The translations under genes and the position numbers were made by a program. From NCBI GenBank assembly GCA_016866375.1, contig VGMK01000024.1, forward strand, positions 1 through 16,027: a stretch of 16,027 nt of DNA, in the 5' to 3' direction. Shown here piece after piece: positions 1 through 7,268 of the stretch. How positions within the stretch are numbered: position 1 is the first letter of the stretch; each line of letters begins with the position of its first letter. Under the pieces are notes generated by a model, which saw nothing but the letters and a program-made list of their open reading frames with translations, made no database searches and was not told the DNA's origin. The stretch comes from Bacteroidota bacterium. Its GTDB lineage: Bacteria > Bacteroidota > Bacteroidia > Flavobacteriales_D > Crocinitomicaceae.

Positions 1-539
1 TTCTTGCTAAAATGGCGTTAGCACAAGCGCAAGCTGGAGCAGATATTATCGGACCTTCAGACATGATGGACGGGAGAGTAGGAGTAATACGTGAAGAGTT
101 GGATGCTAATGGCTTTGAGCAAACGAGTATCATGTCATATACCGCAAAATATGCAAGTGCTTTTTACGGGCCATTTCGCGACGCACTTCATTCGGCGCCA
201 AAACATGGCGATAAAAAAACATATCAAATGAACCCAGCAAACAGGAGGGAAGCATTGTTGGAGGCGCAATTGGATATTGAGGAAGGTGCTGATATGATCA
301 TGGTGAAACCTGCATTGTGTTATTTGGATGTCATTCATGAATTGAAATCGAATTTTTCAGTCCCCGTAACGGCTTACAATGTCAGTGGTGAGTGTGCCAT
401 GGTTATCGCTGCGGCAAAGAATGGATGGTTAGATTACGACCTAGCGGTTTATGAAATGCTCTTGAGTATTCGCAGAGCAGGTGCAGATGGTATTTTAACG
501 TATTTCGCAAAAGATTTTGCAACTTATATTCGAGGGTAA
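1..539 (+). CDS. hemB: Porphobilinogen synthase (delta-aminolevulinic acid dehydratase), 3' part
   Basis: This is the C-terminal part of the cytoplasmic haem-pathway enzyme that condenses two 5-aminolevulinate molecules to porphobilinogen. The frame is open from the left edge and conserved sequence (LAK before the first Met) already lies upstream of the ATG at 12, so that ATG is internal and the gene is cut by the window. Counting from that Met, both active-site lysines are visible: K46 in SYTAKYASAFYGPFRDA and the Schiff-base K99 in MVKPA. The segment GADIIGPSDMMDGRVG, the NRREA motif and the terminal block with VSGE and YFA also match the family. The zinc-cysteine region would lie off-window. 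The stop overlaps the hutH start in TAATG, which suggests translational coupling. Confidence 0.96.
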   Translation, partial: LAKMALAQAQAGADIIGPSDMMDGRVGVIREELDANGFEQTSIMSYTAKYASAFYGPFRDALHSAPKHGDKKTYQMNPANRREALLEAQLDIEEGADMIMVKPALCYLDVIHELKSNFSVPVTAYNVSGECAMVIAAAKNGWLDYDLAVYEMLLSIRRAGADGILTYFAKDFATYIRG

Positions 540-2029
540 TGTCCACTTTTGTCATCAACAATCAAGCGGTCTCCTTAGACGAGCTTATTAGTGTCATTCA
601 AGAAAATAAAAAACTCGCGCTCGGTGAGTCGGCAAAAAAAGCTATTCTTGCTTGTAGAAATTATTTAGACGAAACTATTCAATCTACTAATTTTCCTAGA
701 TATGGCATCAACACAGGATTTGGTTCTTTGTGTAACACGAGTATTCCCTTAAGTGAATTAGCCAACTTACAGCGAAATCTGGTCTTGTCTCATGCCTGTG
801 GGATGGGAGATAGCGTTCCAAATAGCATTGTTAAGCGAATGCTTCTTCTTAAAATCCTTGGATTGTCAAAAGGTTATTCTGGTGTACAAATTCAAACCAT
901 TGAACGACTGATTTATTTTTACAACAATGAAATTTATCCTGTAGTATATCAGCTGGGTAGTTTAGGAGCATCGGGTGATCTTGCGCCGCTGGCTCATTTG
1001 AGTCTTCCTCTCATTGGAGAAGGAGAGATTGATATAAATGGTAAAGTAATTCCAACCAATACATACTATGGCAAGCAACAACTTGAACCAATTTCTTTGC
1101 AGTCAAAAGAAGGTTTGGCCTTGCTCAATGGGACGCAATTCATGGGTGCTTACGCCTTGTATGCCATTGAACAAGCCTTTAAACTTCACCACTCGGCCTT
1201 AATGATTGCATCTTTATCCCTGGAGGCATACGACACGCGATTAAGTCCATTTAAAGAGAATGTAAATGCTATTCGAAAGCAAAAAGGGCAGATAGAAGTT
1301 GCTGAGAAAATACGTTCAATCCTACATGACAGTAAACTCATGAGAGGGGAGAAGAAGTCCGTACAAGACCCTTATTCCTTCAGATGTATTCCTCAAGTTC
1401 ATGGCGCTACCTTGGACACCATCAATTTTGCAAAAGATGTTGTTGAGCGTGAAATCAATGCTGTTACGGATAATCCAACCATTTTTATGGAAGAGAATGA
1501 AGTCGTATCTGCCGGTAATTTTCACGGCCAACCACTTGCCTTGGTTATGGATTATTTATGTATTGCCTTAGCTGAATTAGGTAGTATCTCTGAACGCAGA
1601 ACGTACAAACTTATTTCTGGAACTAGAGATTTACCTACTTTTTTGATTGAAAACCCAGGATTAAACTCAGGTTTTATGATTGCGCATTACACGTGTGCAT
1701 CTATAGTGAGTCAAAATAAACAATTGTGTTTTCCTGCATCTGTAGACTCCATTGACTCAAGTAATGGACAAGAGGACCACGTGAGCATGGGGGCAAACGC
1801 GGCAACAAAGTTATTTCGTGTAGTTGAAAATGTTTGGCGAATACTTGGGATTGAAATGATCGCCTCAAGTCAAGCTATAAATTTCAGAAAGTTTGAAGAA
1901 ATGAGTACTAAAACGCATCGTTTTTACCGTGACTTTAGACAGGAAGTTCCGTTTATTGAAAAGGATATTTATTTAAGTCCTTACTTAATAAAAAGTGAAA
2001 ATTGGGTGAGAAGCTATTCCGATATTTAA
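539..2029 (+). CDS. hutH: Histidine ammonia-lyase
   Basis: Predicted to deaminate L-histidine to trans-urocanate, the first step of histidine catabolism, in the cytoplasm. The 496-residue length is close to normal (about 500). The self-forming MIO cofactor triad Ala-Ser-Gly is at 144-146 inside GSLGASGDLAPLAHLSL. The catalytic loop Tyr is Y56 in YGINTGFG, the substrate-pocket Ser-His pair is S84-H85, and Y279/R282 lie in YSFRC. The motif QEDHVSMG at 411-418, with E412, is typical of histidine lyases; tyrosine and phenylalanine lyases usually carry a different residue there. SH alone would not exclude a tyrosine lyase, but the QEDH signature favours HutH. The ATG overlaps the hemB stop by one base, so the two are likely cotranscribed. 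The other hut genes (hutU, hutI, hutG) are not in the window, so histidine use cannot be concluded from this gene alone. Confidence 0.93.
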   Translation: MSTFVINNQAVSLDELISVIQENKKLALGESAKKAILACRNYLDETIQSTNFPRYGINTGFGSLCNTSIPLSELANLQRNLVLSHACGMGDSVPNSIVKRMLLLKILGLSKGYSGVQIQTIERLIYFYNNEIYPVVYQLGSLGASGDLAPLAHLSLPLIGEGEIDINGKVIPTNTYYGKQQLEPISLQSKEGLALLNGTQFMGAYALYAIEQAFKLHHSALMIASLSLEAYDTRLSPFKENVNAIRKQKGQIEVAEKIRSILHDSKLMRGEKKSVQDPYSFRCIPQVHGATLDTINFAKDVVEREINAVTDNPTIFMEENEVVSAGNFHGQPLALVMDYLCIALAELGSISERRTYKLISGTRDLPTFLIENPGLNSGFMIAHYTCASIVSQNKQLCFPASVDSIDSSNGQEDHVSMGANAATKLFRVVENVWRILGIEMIASSQAINFRKFEEMSTKTHRFYRDFRQEVPFIEKDIYLSPYLIKSENWVRSYSDI

Positions 2030-2060
2030 TTAAATAAAATTATCTAATTTCAAATAAGAA

Positions 2061-2099
2061 ATTTCAGTGCTTATCAATTAATATTATTTTTACTGAAAT
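2061..2099. repeat. 8-bp inverted repeat in the hutH downstream spacer
   Basis: ATTTCAGT at 2061-2068 is matched perfectly by ACTGAAAT at 2092-2099, with a 23-nt AT-rich spacer. It ends 6 nt before the ATG of the next gene. There is no T-run after it, so it is not a standard terminator. It could be an operator or a weak 5' leader hairpin. In AT-rich DNA an 8-bp match is only modest evidence. Confidence 0.35.
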
Positions 2100-2105
2100 G
2101 AAACC

Positions 2106-2594
2106 ATGAAAACACCTAGAGGACTCATCATATTATCTGTGTTTTCCTTAATTAATTTGGGATTCTCCTTATTAAGCACCTTAGGTTCTTTAATCATTGG
2201 TAAACCTGATGAAGGCACATTAAAAGAGGCTGATTTAGAATTAAAAAAGCAAGCAATCGAATATAAGAAATTACAGCTTGATTATGCAGCGGAATTATTG
2301 GAGAAGTTTAACCAAATGAATGGGGCGTTTATGGACGCATATTATGCTTATAACATCGTATTGTTTCTTATTTTGTCCATTGGAGTAGCAGGTGTAATCC
2401 TAATGCTTAAAAGAAATAAACTGGGTTTTCACCTTTATATTACCTATTCAATTTTAGGTATTGGCCACCTTTATTTGTTTGCAGCACCAAGTATTATTCC
2501 AACACCCTTGATTGTTATTTCGCTACTCTTTTCTGGGTTGTTTATTTTCTTGTACTCCCGATTTTTACCATGGATGAATTTAGATGAGGTCTGA
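2106..2594 (+). CDS. Small multi-pass membrane protein of unknown function
   Basis: I do not recognise this 162-residue protein. It has a hydrophobic N-terminal helix (about 7-32), then a charged stretch rich in Lys, Glu and Leu (about 35-70) that looks like an amphipathic helix, then three further hydrophobic segments (about 82-101, 108-128 and 131-152). A four-helix inner-membrane protein with a soluble helical loop is the simplest reading. The start at 2106 is the first usable ATG; an ATG a few bases upstream runs into a stop. It follows hutH by 76 nt on the same strand and may or may not share its transcript. Its last 53 bases overlap the opposite-strand ORF6N reading frame. The spacer upstream holds an 8-bp inverted repeat. 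Confidence 0.75.
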   Translation: MKTPRGLIILSVFSLINLGFSLLSTLGSLIIGKPDEGTLKEADLELKKQAIEYKKLQLDYAAELLEKFNQMNGAFMDAYYAYNIVLFLILSIGVAGVILMLKRNKLGFHLYITYSILGIGHLYLFAAPSIIPTPLIVISLLFSGLFIFLYSRFLPWMNLDEV

Positions 2595-2925
2595 CTTTTA
2601 ATCGCATAATGGCGATATTCATTTCTATTGCAATATTAGAATTCAGCAACCCACTCAGCATAGCGACACCTTGTTCTGTAAAAGCAAAAGGCAAATACCT
2701 TATTCCACCAGCATTTTTTGAGGTGCTAAAATTGCACCTCAAAAGATTCCATTCTTCTGAGGTCAATTCAAACATAAAGTCTGTGGGAAATCTTTTTAGA
2801 TTATTCCGAACGGTTCGTTTTAAATACTTTGTTTCGACATGATACATCTTAGCTAATTCAAAATCGAGAATTACTTTCTTTCCTCTAATTTCTAGGATGC
2901 TGTTTTTGATTTGTTCTAGTTCCAT
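2542..2925 (-). CDS. ORF6N domain-containing protein, probably C-terminally truncated
   Basis: Residues about 5-108 match the ORF6N domain, a putative DNA-binding module found in phage antirepressor-type proteins and common in Bacteroidota chromosomes. Visible marks are an N-terminal GKKVILDFELAKMY, then VETKYLKRTVRNNLKRFP and DFMFELT, then RYLPFAFTEQGVAML and a stretch ending in NIAIMRL. Relatives as I recall them run on for several tens of residues with a helical, coiled-coil tail. Here similarity stops near residue 108 (about position 2602). The last about 19 residues are antisense of the end of the neighbouring membrane-protein gene. The gene may have lost its 3' end by deletion and may be a pseudogene, though the core domain is intact. 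It is divergent from dinB across a 130-nt spacer. Function and target are unknown. Confidence 0.72.
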   Translation of the reverse strand: MELEQIKNSILEIRGKKVILDFELAKMYHVETKYLKRTVRNNLKRFPTDFMFELTSEEWNLLRCNFSTSKNAGGIRYLPFAFTEQGVAMLSGLLNSNIAIEMNIAIMRLKVRPHLNSSMVKIGSTRK

Positions 2926-2954
2926 AATGTTATTTTATTTGAATATACGAAAAA

Positions 2955-2987
2955 ATAATCAAAAAAAAGATTAAAATATAATCAAAA
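2955..2987. repeat. Cluster of TAATC/GATTA half-sites between ORF6N and dinB
   Basis: TAATC at 2956-2960, GATTA at 2969-2973 and TAATC at 2979-2983 alternate in orientation within 28 bp. The longer unit ATAATCAAAA occurs twice, at 2955-2964 and 2978-2987, so the two copies are 23 bp apart, about two helical turns. The array lies just upstream of the candidate dinB -7 box. This arrangement resembles an operator, but no bound regulator can be named. Confidence 0.4.
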
Positions 2988-2991
2988 TATA

Positions 2992-2999
2992 TATCTTTG
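2992..2999 (+). promoter_or_regulatory. Candidate Bacteroidota -7 box for dinB
   Basis: TATCTTTG matches the Bacteroidota -7 consensus TAnnTTTG exactly and lies 56 nt upstream of the dinB ATG. A clear -33 TTTG partner is not visible; that region is occupied by the TAATC/GATTA array, which might reflect control by an activator or repressor. Confidence 0.4.
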
Positions 3000-3055
3000 A
3001 AAACCGAACGATTTGCATTCAGCTCACTTTTATTATTTTTTTATACGACATTACG

Positions 3056-4273
3056 ATGGCTGTTTTGCGCTCTATTGTACACATGGATTTGGATACATTT
3101 TTCGTCTCTTGCGAACGAAAGTTAGACAGTCGCCTTGAAGGAAAACCTATCCTCATCGGCGGCACAAGTGATCGGGGAGTAGTCGCTTCTTGCAGTTATG
3201 AGGCGAGGCGTTTTGGTATTCATTCAGCGATGCCGATGAAAATGGCAAAAGAACGTTGTCCGGAAGCAATTGTAATTAAAGGGAATTCACAAATTTACAG
3301 CGATCAATCGCGCATGGTAACGGATATTATTCGCGATGCAGTACCTGTTTTTGAAAAGACTTCCATTGATGAATTCTACATGGATTTGAGCGGCATGGAT
3401 CGCTTCTTTGGTACATTTAAGTATGCAAAAGAATTGCGCCAACGGATTATTCGAGAAACGGGTCTTCCGATTTCTTTTGGTCAATCGCAAAACAAAACGG
3501 TTTCAAAAATCGCAACGGGTGAAGCAAAACCGAACAACCAATTGCGGGTAGATTATGGAGAAGAGAAGGTTTTTCTAGCGCCTTTGTCGGTGAAGAAGAT
3601 ACCAATGGTTGGCTTGAAAACCTATCAAACACTTTGTAATCTCGGTGTTAGAAAAATTCACACCATACAAGAAATGCCTGTAGAGATGATGGAGAGTGCT
3701 CTCGGAGAGAACGGTGTTTCCATCTGGAAAAAAGCGAATGCACTGGATTTTTCCCCTGTAGAGCCTTACAGCGAACGTAAATCGATTTCTACTGAAAGAA
3801 CCTTTGATTACGATACCATTGATGTTATAAAACTAAAAGGTATCGTGTTGGCCATGGCGGAAAATTTAGCGTTTCAACTGAGAAGAGGAAATAAGCTAAC
3901 GGGTTGTGTGACCGTCAAAATTCGTTATGCCGATTTTCAGACCCAAACCTTGCAAAAACAAATCCCTTACACGGCTGCTGATCACGAGTTACTTCCTTTG
4001 GTTGCGGAATTGTTTGAACGCATCTACAACCGGAGAATGCTCGTTCGGCTGATAGGTGTGCGCTATAGTGCGCTTGTTAATGGTCACTTTCAATTGAATT
4101 TATTTGACGATTCCACTCAATACGCATCCTTATACCACGCACTTGACCGTATTCGAAATCGCTATGGCGATAGGGCGGTGATGCGTGCTATTGGATTAGA
4201 AGCAAGAACCATTGGAAGATGGAATCCATTTTCCGGCGAACCACCACCCTTATTAGCTAACAGAAGAGTTTAA
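3056..4273 (+). CDS. dinB: DNA polymerase IV-type Y-family translesion polymerase
   Basis: A 405-residue Y-family polymerase, expected to extend past DNA lesions with low fidelity. The N-terminal palm motif HMDLDTFF carries metal ligand D11 and the likely steric-gate Phe F16 (with F15). The second catalytic motif SIDEFYMD gives D105 and E106. The little-finger domain lies at roughly 240-340. It is followed by QLNLF at 346-350, a good match to the beta-clamp-binding peptide, so the protein can probably be recruited to the sliding clamp. A further basic tail to residue 405 contains a conserved-looking RYGD segment. The ATG at 3056 gives the normal DinB N-terminus. The next gene begins 18 nt after the stop, which makes a two-gene operon with a DnaE-type polymerase very likely. 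A DinB paired in this way may play the role ImuB plays in other bacteria, but that is inference. Confidence 0.93.
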   Translation: MAVLRSIVHMDLDTFFVSCERKLDSRLEGKPILIGGTSDRGVVASCSYEARRFGIHSAMPMKMAKERCPEAIVIKGNSQIYSDQSRMVTDIIRDAVPVFEKTSIDEFYMDLSGMDRFFGTFKYAKELRQRIIRETGLPISFGQSQNKTVSKIATGEAKPNNQLRVDYGEEKVFLAPLSVKKIPMVGLKTYQTLCNLGVRKIHTIQEMPVEMMESALGENGVSIWKKANALDFSPVEPYSERKSISTERTFDYDTIDVIKLKGIVLAMAENLAFQLRRGNKLTGCVTVKIRYADFQTQTLQKQIPYTAADHELLPLVAELFERIYNRRMLVRLIGVRYSALVNGHFQLNLFDDSTQYASLYHALDRIRNRYGDRAVMRAIGLEARTIGRWNPFSGEPPPLLANRRV

Positions 4274-4291
4274 CAGCGTTTCGGAATAGAA

Positions 4292-7264
4292 GTGAAGACA
4301 CATTCTCATTTTAGTTTACACTATGGAATTCTTTCTCCGGAGGAAATTGTTCAATGGGCGAAAAGTACCGCTTATTCTTACGTTGTTTTAACCGACATCA
4401 ACGCTACAGGTGCTGTATTGGCTTTTGTGAGAGAAGCACAGCGTTTGGGAATAAAACCAATTGTAGGGGTTGAACTTCGTAACGGAATGGAACATGTTGC
4501 TACCCTCATTGCGCGCAACAACAGAGGCTTTCATGAAATGAATCATTTTTTAAGTCGCTACTTGCAAACTAAAACACCATTTCCCCGACGATTGCCTCAT
4601 TTTACCAGTTGCTACACGTGCTATCCAATAGAAAGGGTAAATTTTAAATTAAATCAAAACGAATACATTGAAATTCAAGGAGAAAGCTTAGCTAACTTAA
4701 TGTATAAGTATACTAATTTTTCACGCGAAAAAATGCTGTTTTTACAGCCTATGACCTTTCGCAACAAACGCGATTTCAATACACACCGCCTCTTGCGTGC
4801 TATTCACCTAAATACCTTGTTGTCAAAATTGCCAACGACGCAACAAGCACCTTCCACGGAGCTTTTTGGGCCGCTCTCTTTGCTCGAGGAAAATGTAAAA
4901 AATCATGCGGATATCTACGAGCAAACACTGCGTTTATTCGATACCTGTCACGTTTCTTTTGCTTTTGGAGATGAAGCTATGCCGCAAAACCCAATCAGTT
5001 ACACCGGTAGTAAGGAAGAAGACGAGCTTCTACTTCGTGAATTGTGTGCAGAAGGACTTGATTACCGTTACCCGACGCTTACGGATGAAATTGTGGCGCG
5101 TATTGAGAAAGAAATTGCGATTATCTCTGAAAAGCATTATTTGTCTTATTTCTTAATTACCTGGGATTTTTGCTCTTATGCTCGATCAAAAGGTTATTTT
5201 TATGTGGGAAGAGGGAGTGGTGCCAACAGTATTGTGGCATATTTACTCCGCATCACCGACGTGGATCCCTTAGAGCTTGATTTATACTTTGAGCGATTTA
5301 TAAACCTTTATCGAAAAAACCCTCCTGATTTTGATATCGACTTTTCTTGGAAGGATCGGGACGATGTGGTGAATTACCTATTTGAAAAATATCCTAATGC
5401 TGCTTGGTTGTGTACGTATAATACGTTCCAGTTCCGAGCTACAATAAGAGAGTTGGGGAAAGTTTTTGGATTGCCAAAATCAGAAATTGATGTACTCTGT
5501 AGCGGGAAATTTAGGATCGAAAACTTAGATGAAATTTCAAAGTTGGTTATTAAATACAGTGAACAAATAAAAGGATTACCCTCGCATTTAAGCGTACATT
5601 CCGGCGGTATTGTCATCAGTGAGCGCCCTATGACGTGGTATTCGGGACTTTTTTTACCGCCAAAAGGATTTCCAACGACACAATTTTCTATGCTTGAAGC
5701 GGAAGACGTTGGTTTGTATAAATTCGATATTCTCAGTCAACGTGGCCTCGGGAAAATACACGACACCTTGGATGTTATAGCGTATAACCAACCTGAAAAT
5801 CCGCCACACGACATTCACGACATTCACTATTTTAAAAAAGACAAAAAGATAGAACAGTTATTAGTTGAGGCAAAGGCCTTAGGTTGCTTTTATGTGGAAT
5901 CTCCTGCCATGCGTATGTTGATGACAAAGCTGCAAGTAAAGACATACTTAGAGCTTGTTGCCGCAAGTTCGATTATTCGTCCTGGGGTTTCACAATCGGG
6001 TATGATGCGGGAATATATTTTACGTCATAGAAATGCTTCCCGAAGAGCAGAAGCCAATCCGATTTTAGTCAGTATCATGCCTGAAACTTACGGTGTGATG
6101 GTGTATCAAGAGGATGTTATTAAAGTAGCGCATCTGTTTGCCGATTTATCACTCGCAGAAGCAGATGTGCTAAGACGTGGTATGTCGGGGAAATTTCGTT
6201 CACGGGAAGAATTTCAACGGGTGCGTGACACATTTTTTGAAAATTGCCTTCGAAAGGGTTATTCGCTGGAGCTTGCCGCAGATGTGTGGCGACAAATCGA
6301 AAGTTTTGCTGGGTATGCATTTTCTAAAGGACACTCTGCTTCGTATGCGGTAGAAAGTTACCAGAGCCTTTACCTAAAAGCGTATTATCCCTTGGAATAC
6401 ATGACGGCGACTATCAACAACTTTGGTGGGTATTACCGAACAGAAATTTATGTGCATGAAGCCAGAAGATTTGGCGCAAAAATAGAAGCACCATCCGTAA
6501 ATTTTGGAGCTTTTGAGTGCACATTAATTGGTCAACGGCTTATCATCGGATTTAACCTCGTTGCGGGGATTGAAGTTCGCTTAATACAACAACTAATGGA
6601 AGAACGAGGTAGGCGAGGAGTGTTTTTAGATTTTGATGATTTGATGAGGCGATTGGTAATCCCCTTGGAACAGCTCTCGCTGATGATTCGTATTGGAGCA
6701 TTACGCGATTTTCCGGAATCACGAAAGGAATTGCTTTGGAAGGCACATTTCTATCATCATAGCATCGTAAAGAAACCTAAACTTCCGGAATTGTTTGCGG
6801 TTACGGAGAAACAATTTAAACTTCCTGTATTGGATGAACAGCTTCACGAGCAAGCATTTGAACAATTGGAACTCTTGGGATTTCCTTTATGTAATCCGTT
6901 TGATTTACTTGCTTACCCGCTTCCGAGTCATACGCTTGCCTCCGAGATGCCGAATAAATTTAGCGCTGTAGTGGAAATGTATGGTTATTTAGTCACCATC
7001 AAAAACTCTAAAACGGCTAGTGGTACGGTTATGAATTTTGGCACTTTGATCGATAAAAATGGTGATACAATCGACTCGGTACATTTTCCTGAGTCGGTAA
7101 GAAAATACCCGTTCTTTGGTAAAGGAGTTTATTTTCTAAAGGGACGAATTACCGAAGAGTTCGGCTACTATTGCTTAGAAGTAGGTGAAATGCGAAAGAT
7201 TCCTTTCAAAGAAGATGTAAGGTTTGAAGAACTTAATCCTCAACGTATACCATCTCAAAATTGA
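4292..7264 (+). CDS. dnaE: DnaE-family DNA polymerase III alpha subunit, accessory (error-prone type) paralogue
   Basis: A C-family polymerase of 990 residues, shorter than replicative DnaE (about 1160 in E. coli) and nearer to DnaE2/ImuC. Domains in order: PHP (about 1-230), palm with GRGSGANS at 306-313, PDFDIDF at 345-351 (catalytic D348 and D350) and KFDIL with D479, then fingers with GYAFSKGHSASYAV near 673-686, a helical region with possible HhH elements, and an OB-fold-like segment near 888-967. All three polymerase aspartates are present. The PHP site looks degenerate: the first His of the usual HxH is Lys2, the Asp of SxxDG is Tyr11, and TDH reads TDI. The start is GTG at 4292; no ATG lies between the dinB stop and this codon, and the homology begins right there. 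It is probably a partner of the upstream DinB in damage tolerance, not the replicase. Confidence 0.9.
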   Translation: MKTHSHFSLHYGILSPEEIVQWAKSTAYSYVVLTDINATGAVLAFVREAQRLGIKPIVGVELRNGMEHVATLIARNNRGFHEMNHFLSRYLQTKTPFPRRLPHFTSCYTCYPIERVNFKLNQNEYIEIQGESLANLMYKYTNFSREKMLFLQPMTFRNKRDFNTHRLLRAIHLNTLLSKLPTTQQAPSTELFGPLSLLEENVKNHADIYEQTLRLFDTCHVSFAFGDEAMPQNPISYTGSKEEDELLLRELCAEGLDYRYPTLTDEIVARIEKEIAIISEKHYLSYFLITWDFCSYARSKGYFYVGRGSGANSIVAYLLRITDVDPLELDLYFERFINLYRKNPPDFDIDFSWKDRDDVVNYLFEKYPNAAWLCTYNTFQFRATIRELGKVFGLPKSEIDVLCSGKFRIENLDEISKLVIKYSEQIKGLPSHLSVHSGGIVISERPMTWYSGLFLPPKGFPTTQFSMLEAEDVGLYKFDILSQRGLGKIHDTLDVIAYNQPENPPHDIHDIHYFKKDKKIEQLLVEAKALGCFYVESPAMRMLMTKLQVKTYLELVAASSIIRPGVSQSGMMREYILRHRNASRRAEANPILVSIMPETYGVMVYQEDVIKVAHLFADLSLAEADVLRRGMSGKFRSREEFQRVRDTFFENCLRKGYSLELAADVWRQIESFAGYAFSKGHSASYAVESYQSLYLKAYYPLEYMTATINNFGGYYRTEIYVHEARRFGAKIEAPSVNFGAFECTLIGQRLIIGFNLVAGIEVRLIQQLMEERGRRGVFLDFDDLMRRLVIPLEQLSLMIRIGALRDFPESRKELLWKAHFYHHSIVKKPKLPELFAVTEKQFKLPVLDEQLHEQAFEQLELLGFPLCNPFDLLAYPLPSHTLASEMPNKFSAVVEMYGYLVTIKNSKTASGTVMNFGTLIDKNGDTIDSVHFPESVRKYPFFGKGVYFLKGRITEEFGYYCLEVGEMRKIPFKEDVRFEELNPQRIPSQN

Positions 7265-7268
7265 TAAG

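Noticed and set aside
12..14. ATG at 12 as the hemB start.
   Set aside because: Conserved enzyme sequence continues upstream to the window edge, and the protein would lack its first half. The gene is simply cut by the window.
539..2029. Tyrosine ammonia-lyase (for example for flexirubin-type pigment) instead of HutH.
   Set aside because: The QEDHVSMG motif with E412 fits histidine lyases, and no pigment-synthesis genes are nearby.
2609..2842. Open frame of 77 codons on the plus strand.
   Set aside because: It is the antisense of the ORF6N gene and has no recognisable protein features.
2926..3055. CRISPR-like or tandem repeat array in the AT-rich spacer.
   Set aside because: The repeated units are only 5-10 bp with no regular spacer lengths. 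They fit regulatory half-sites better.
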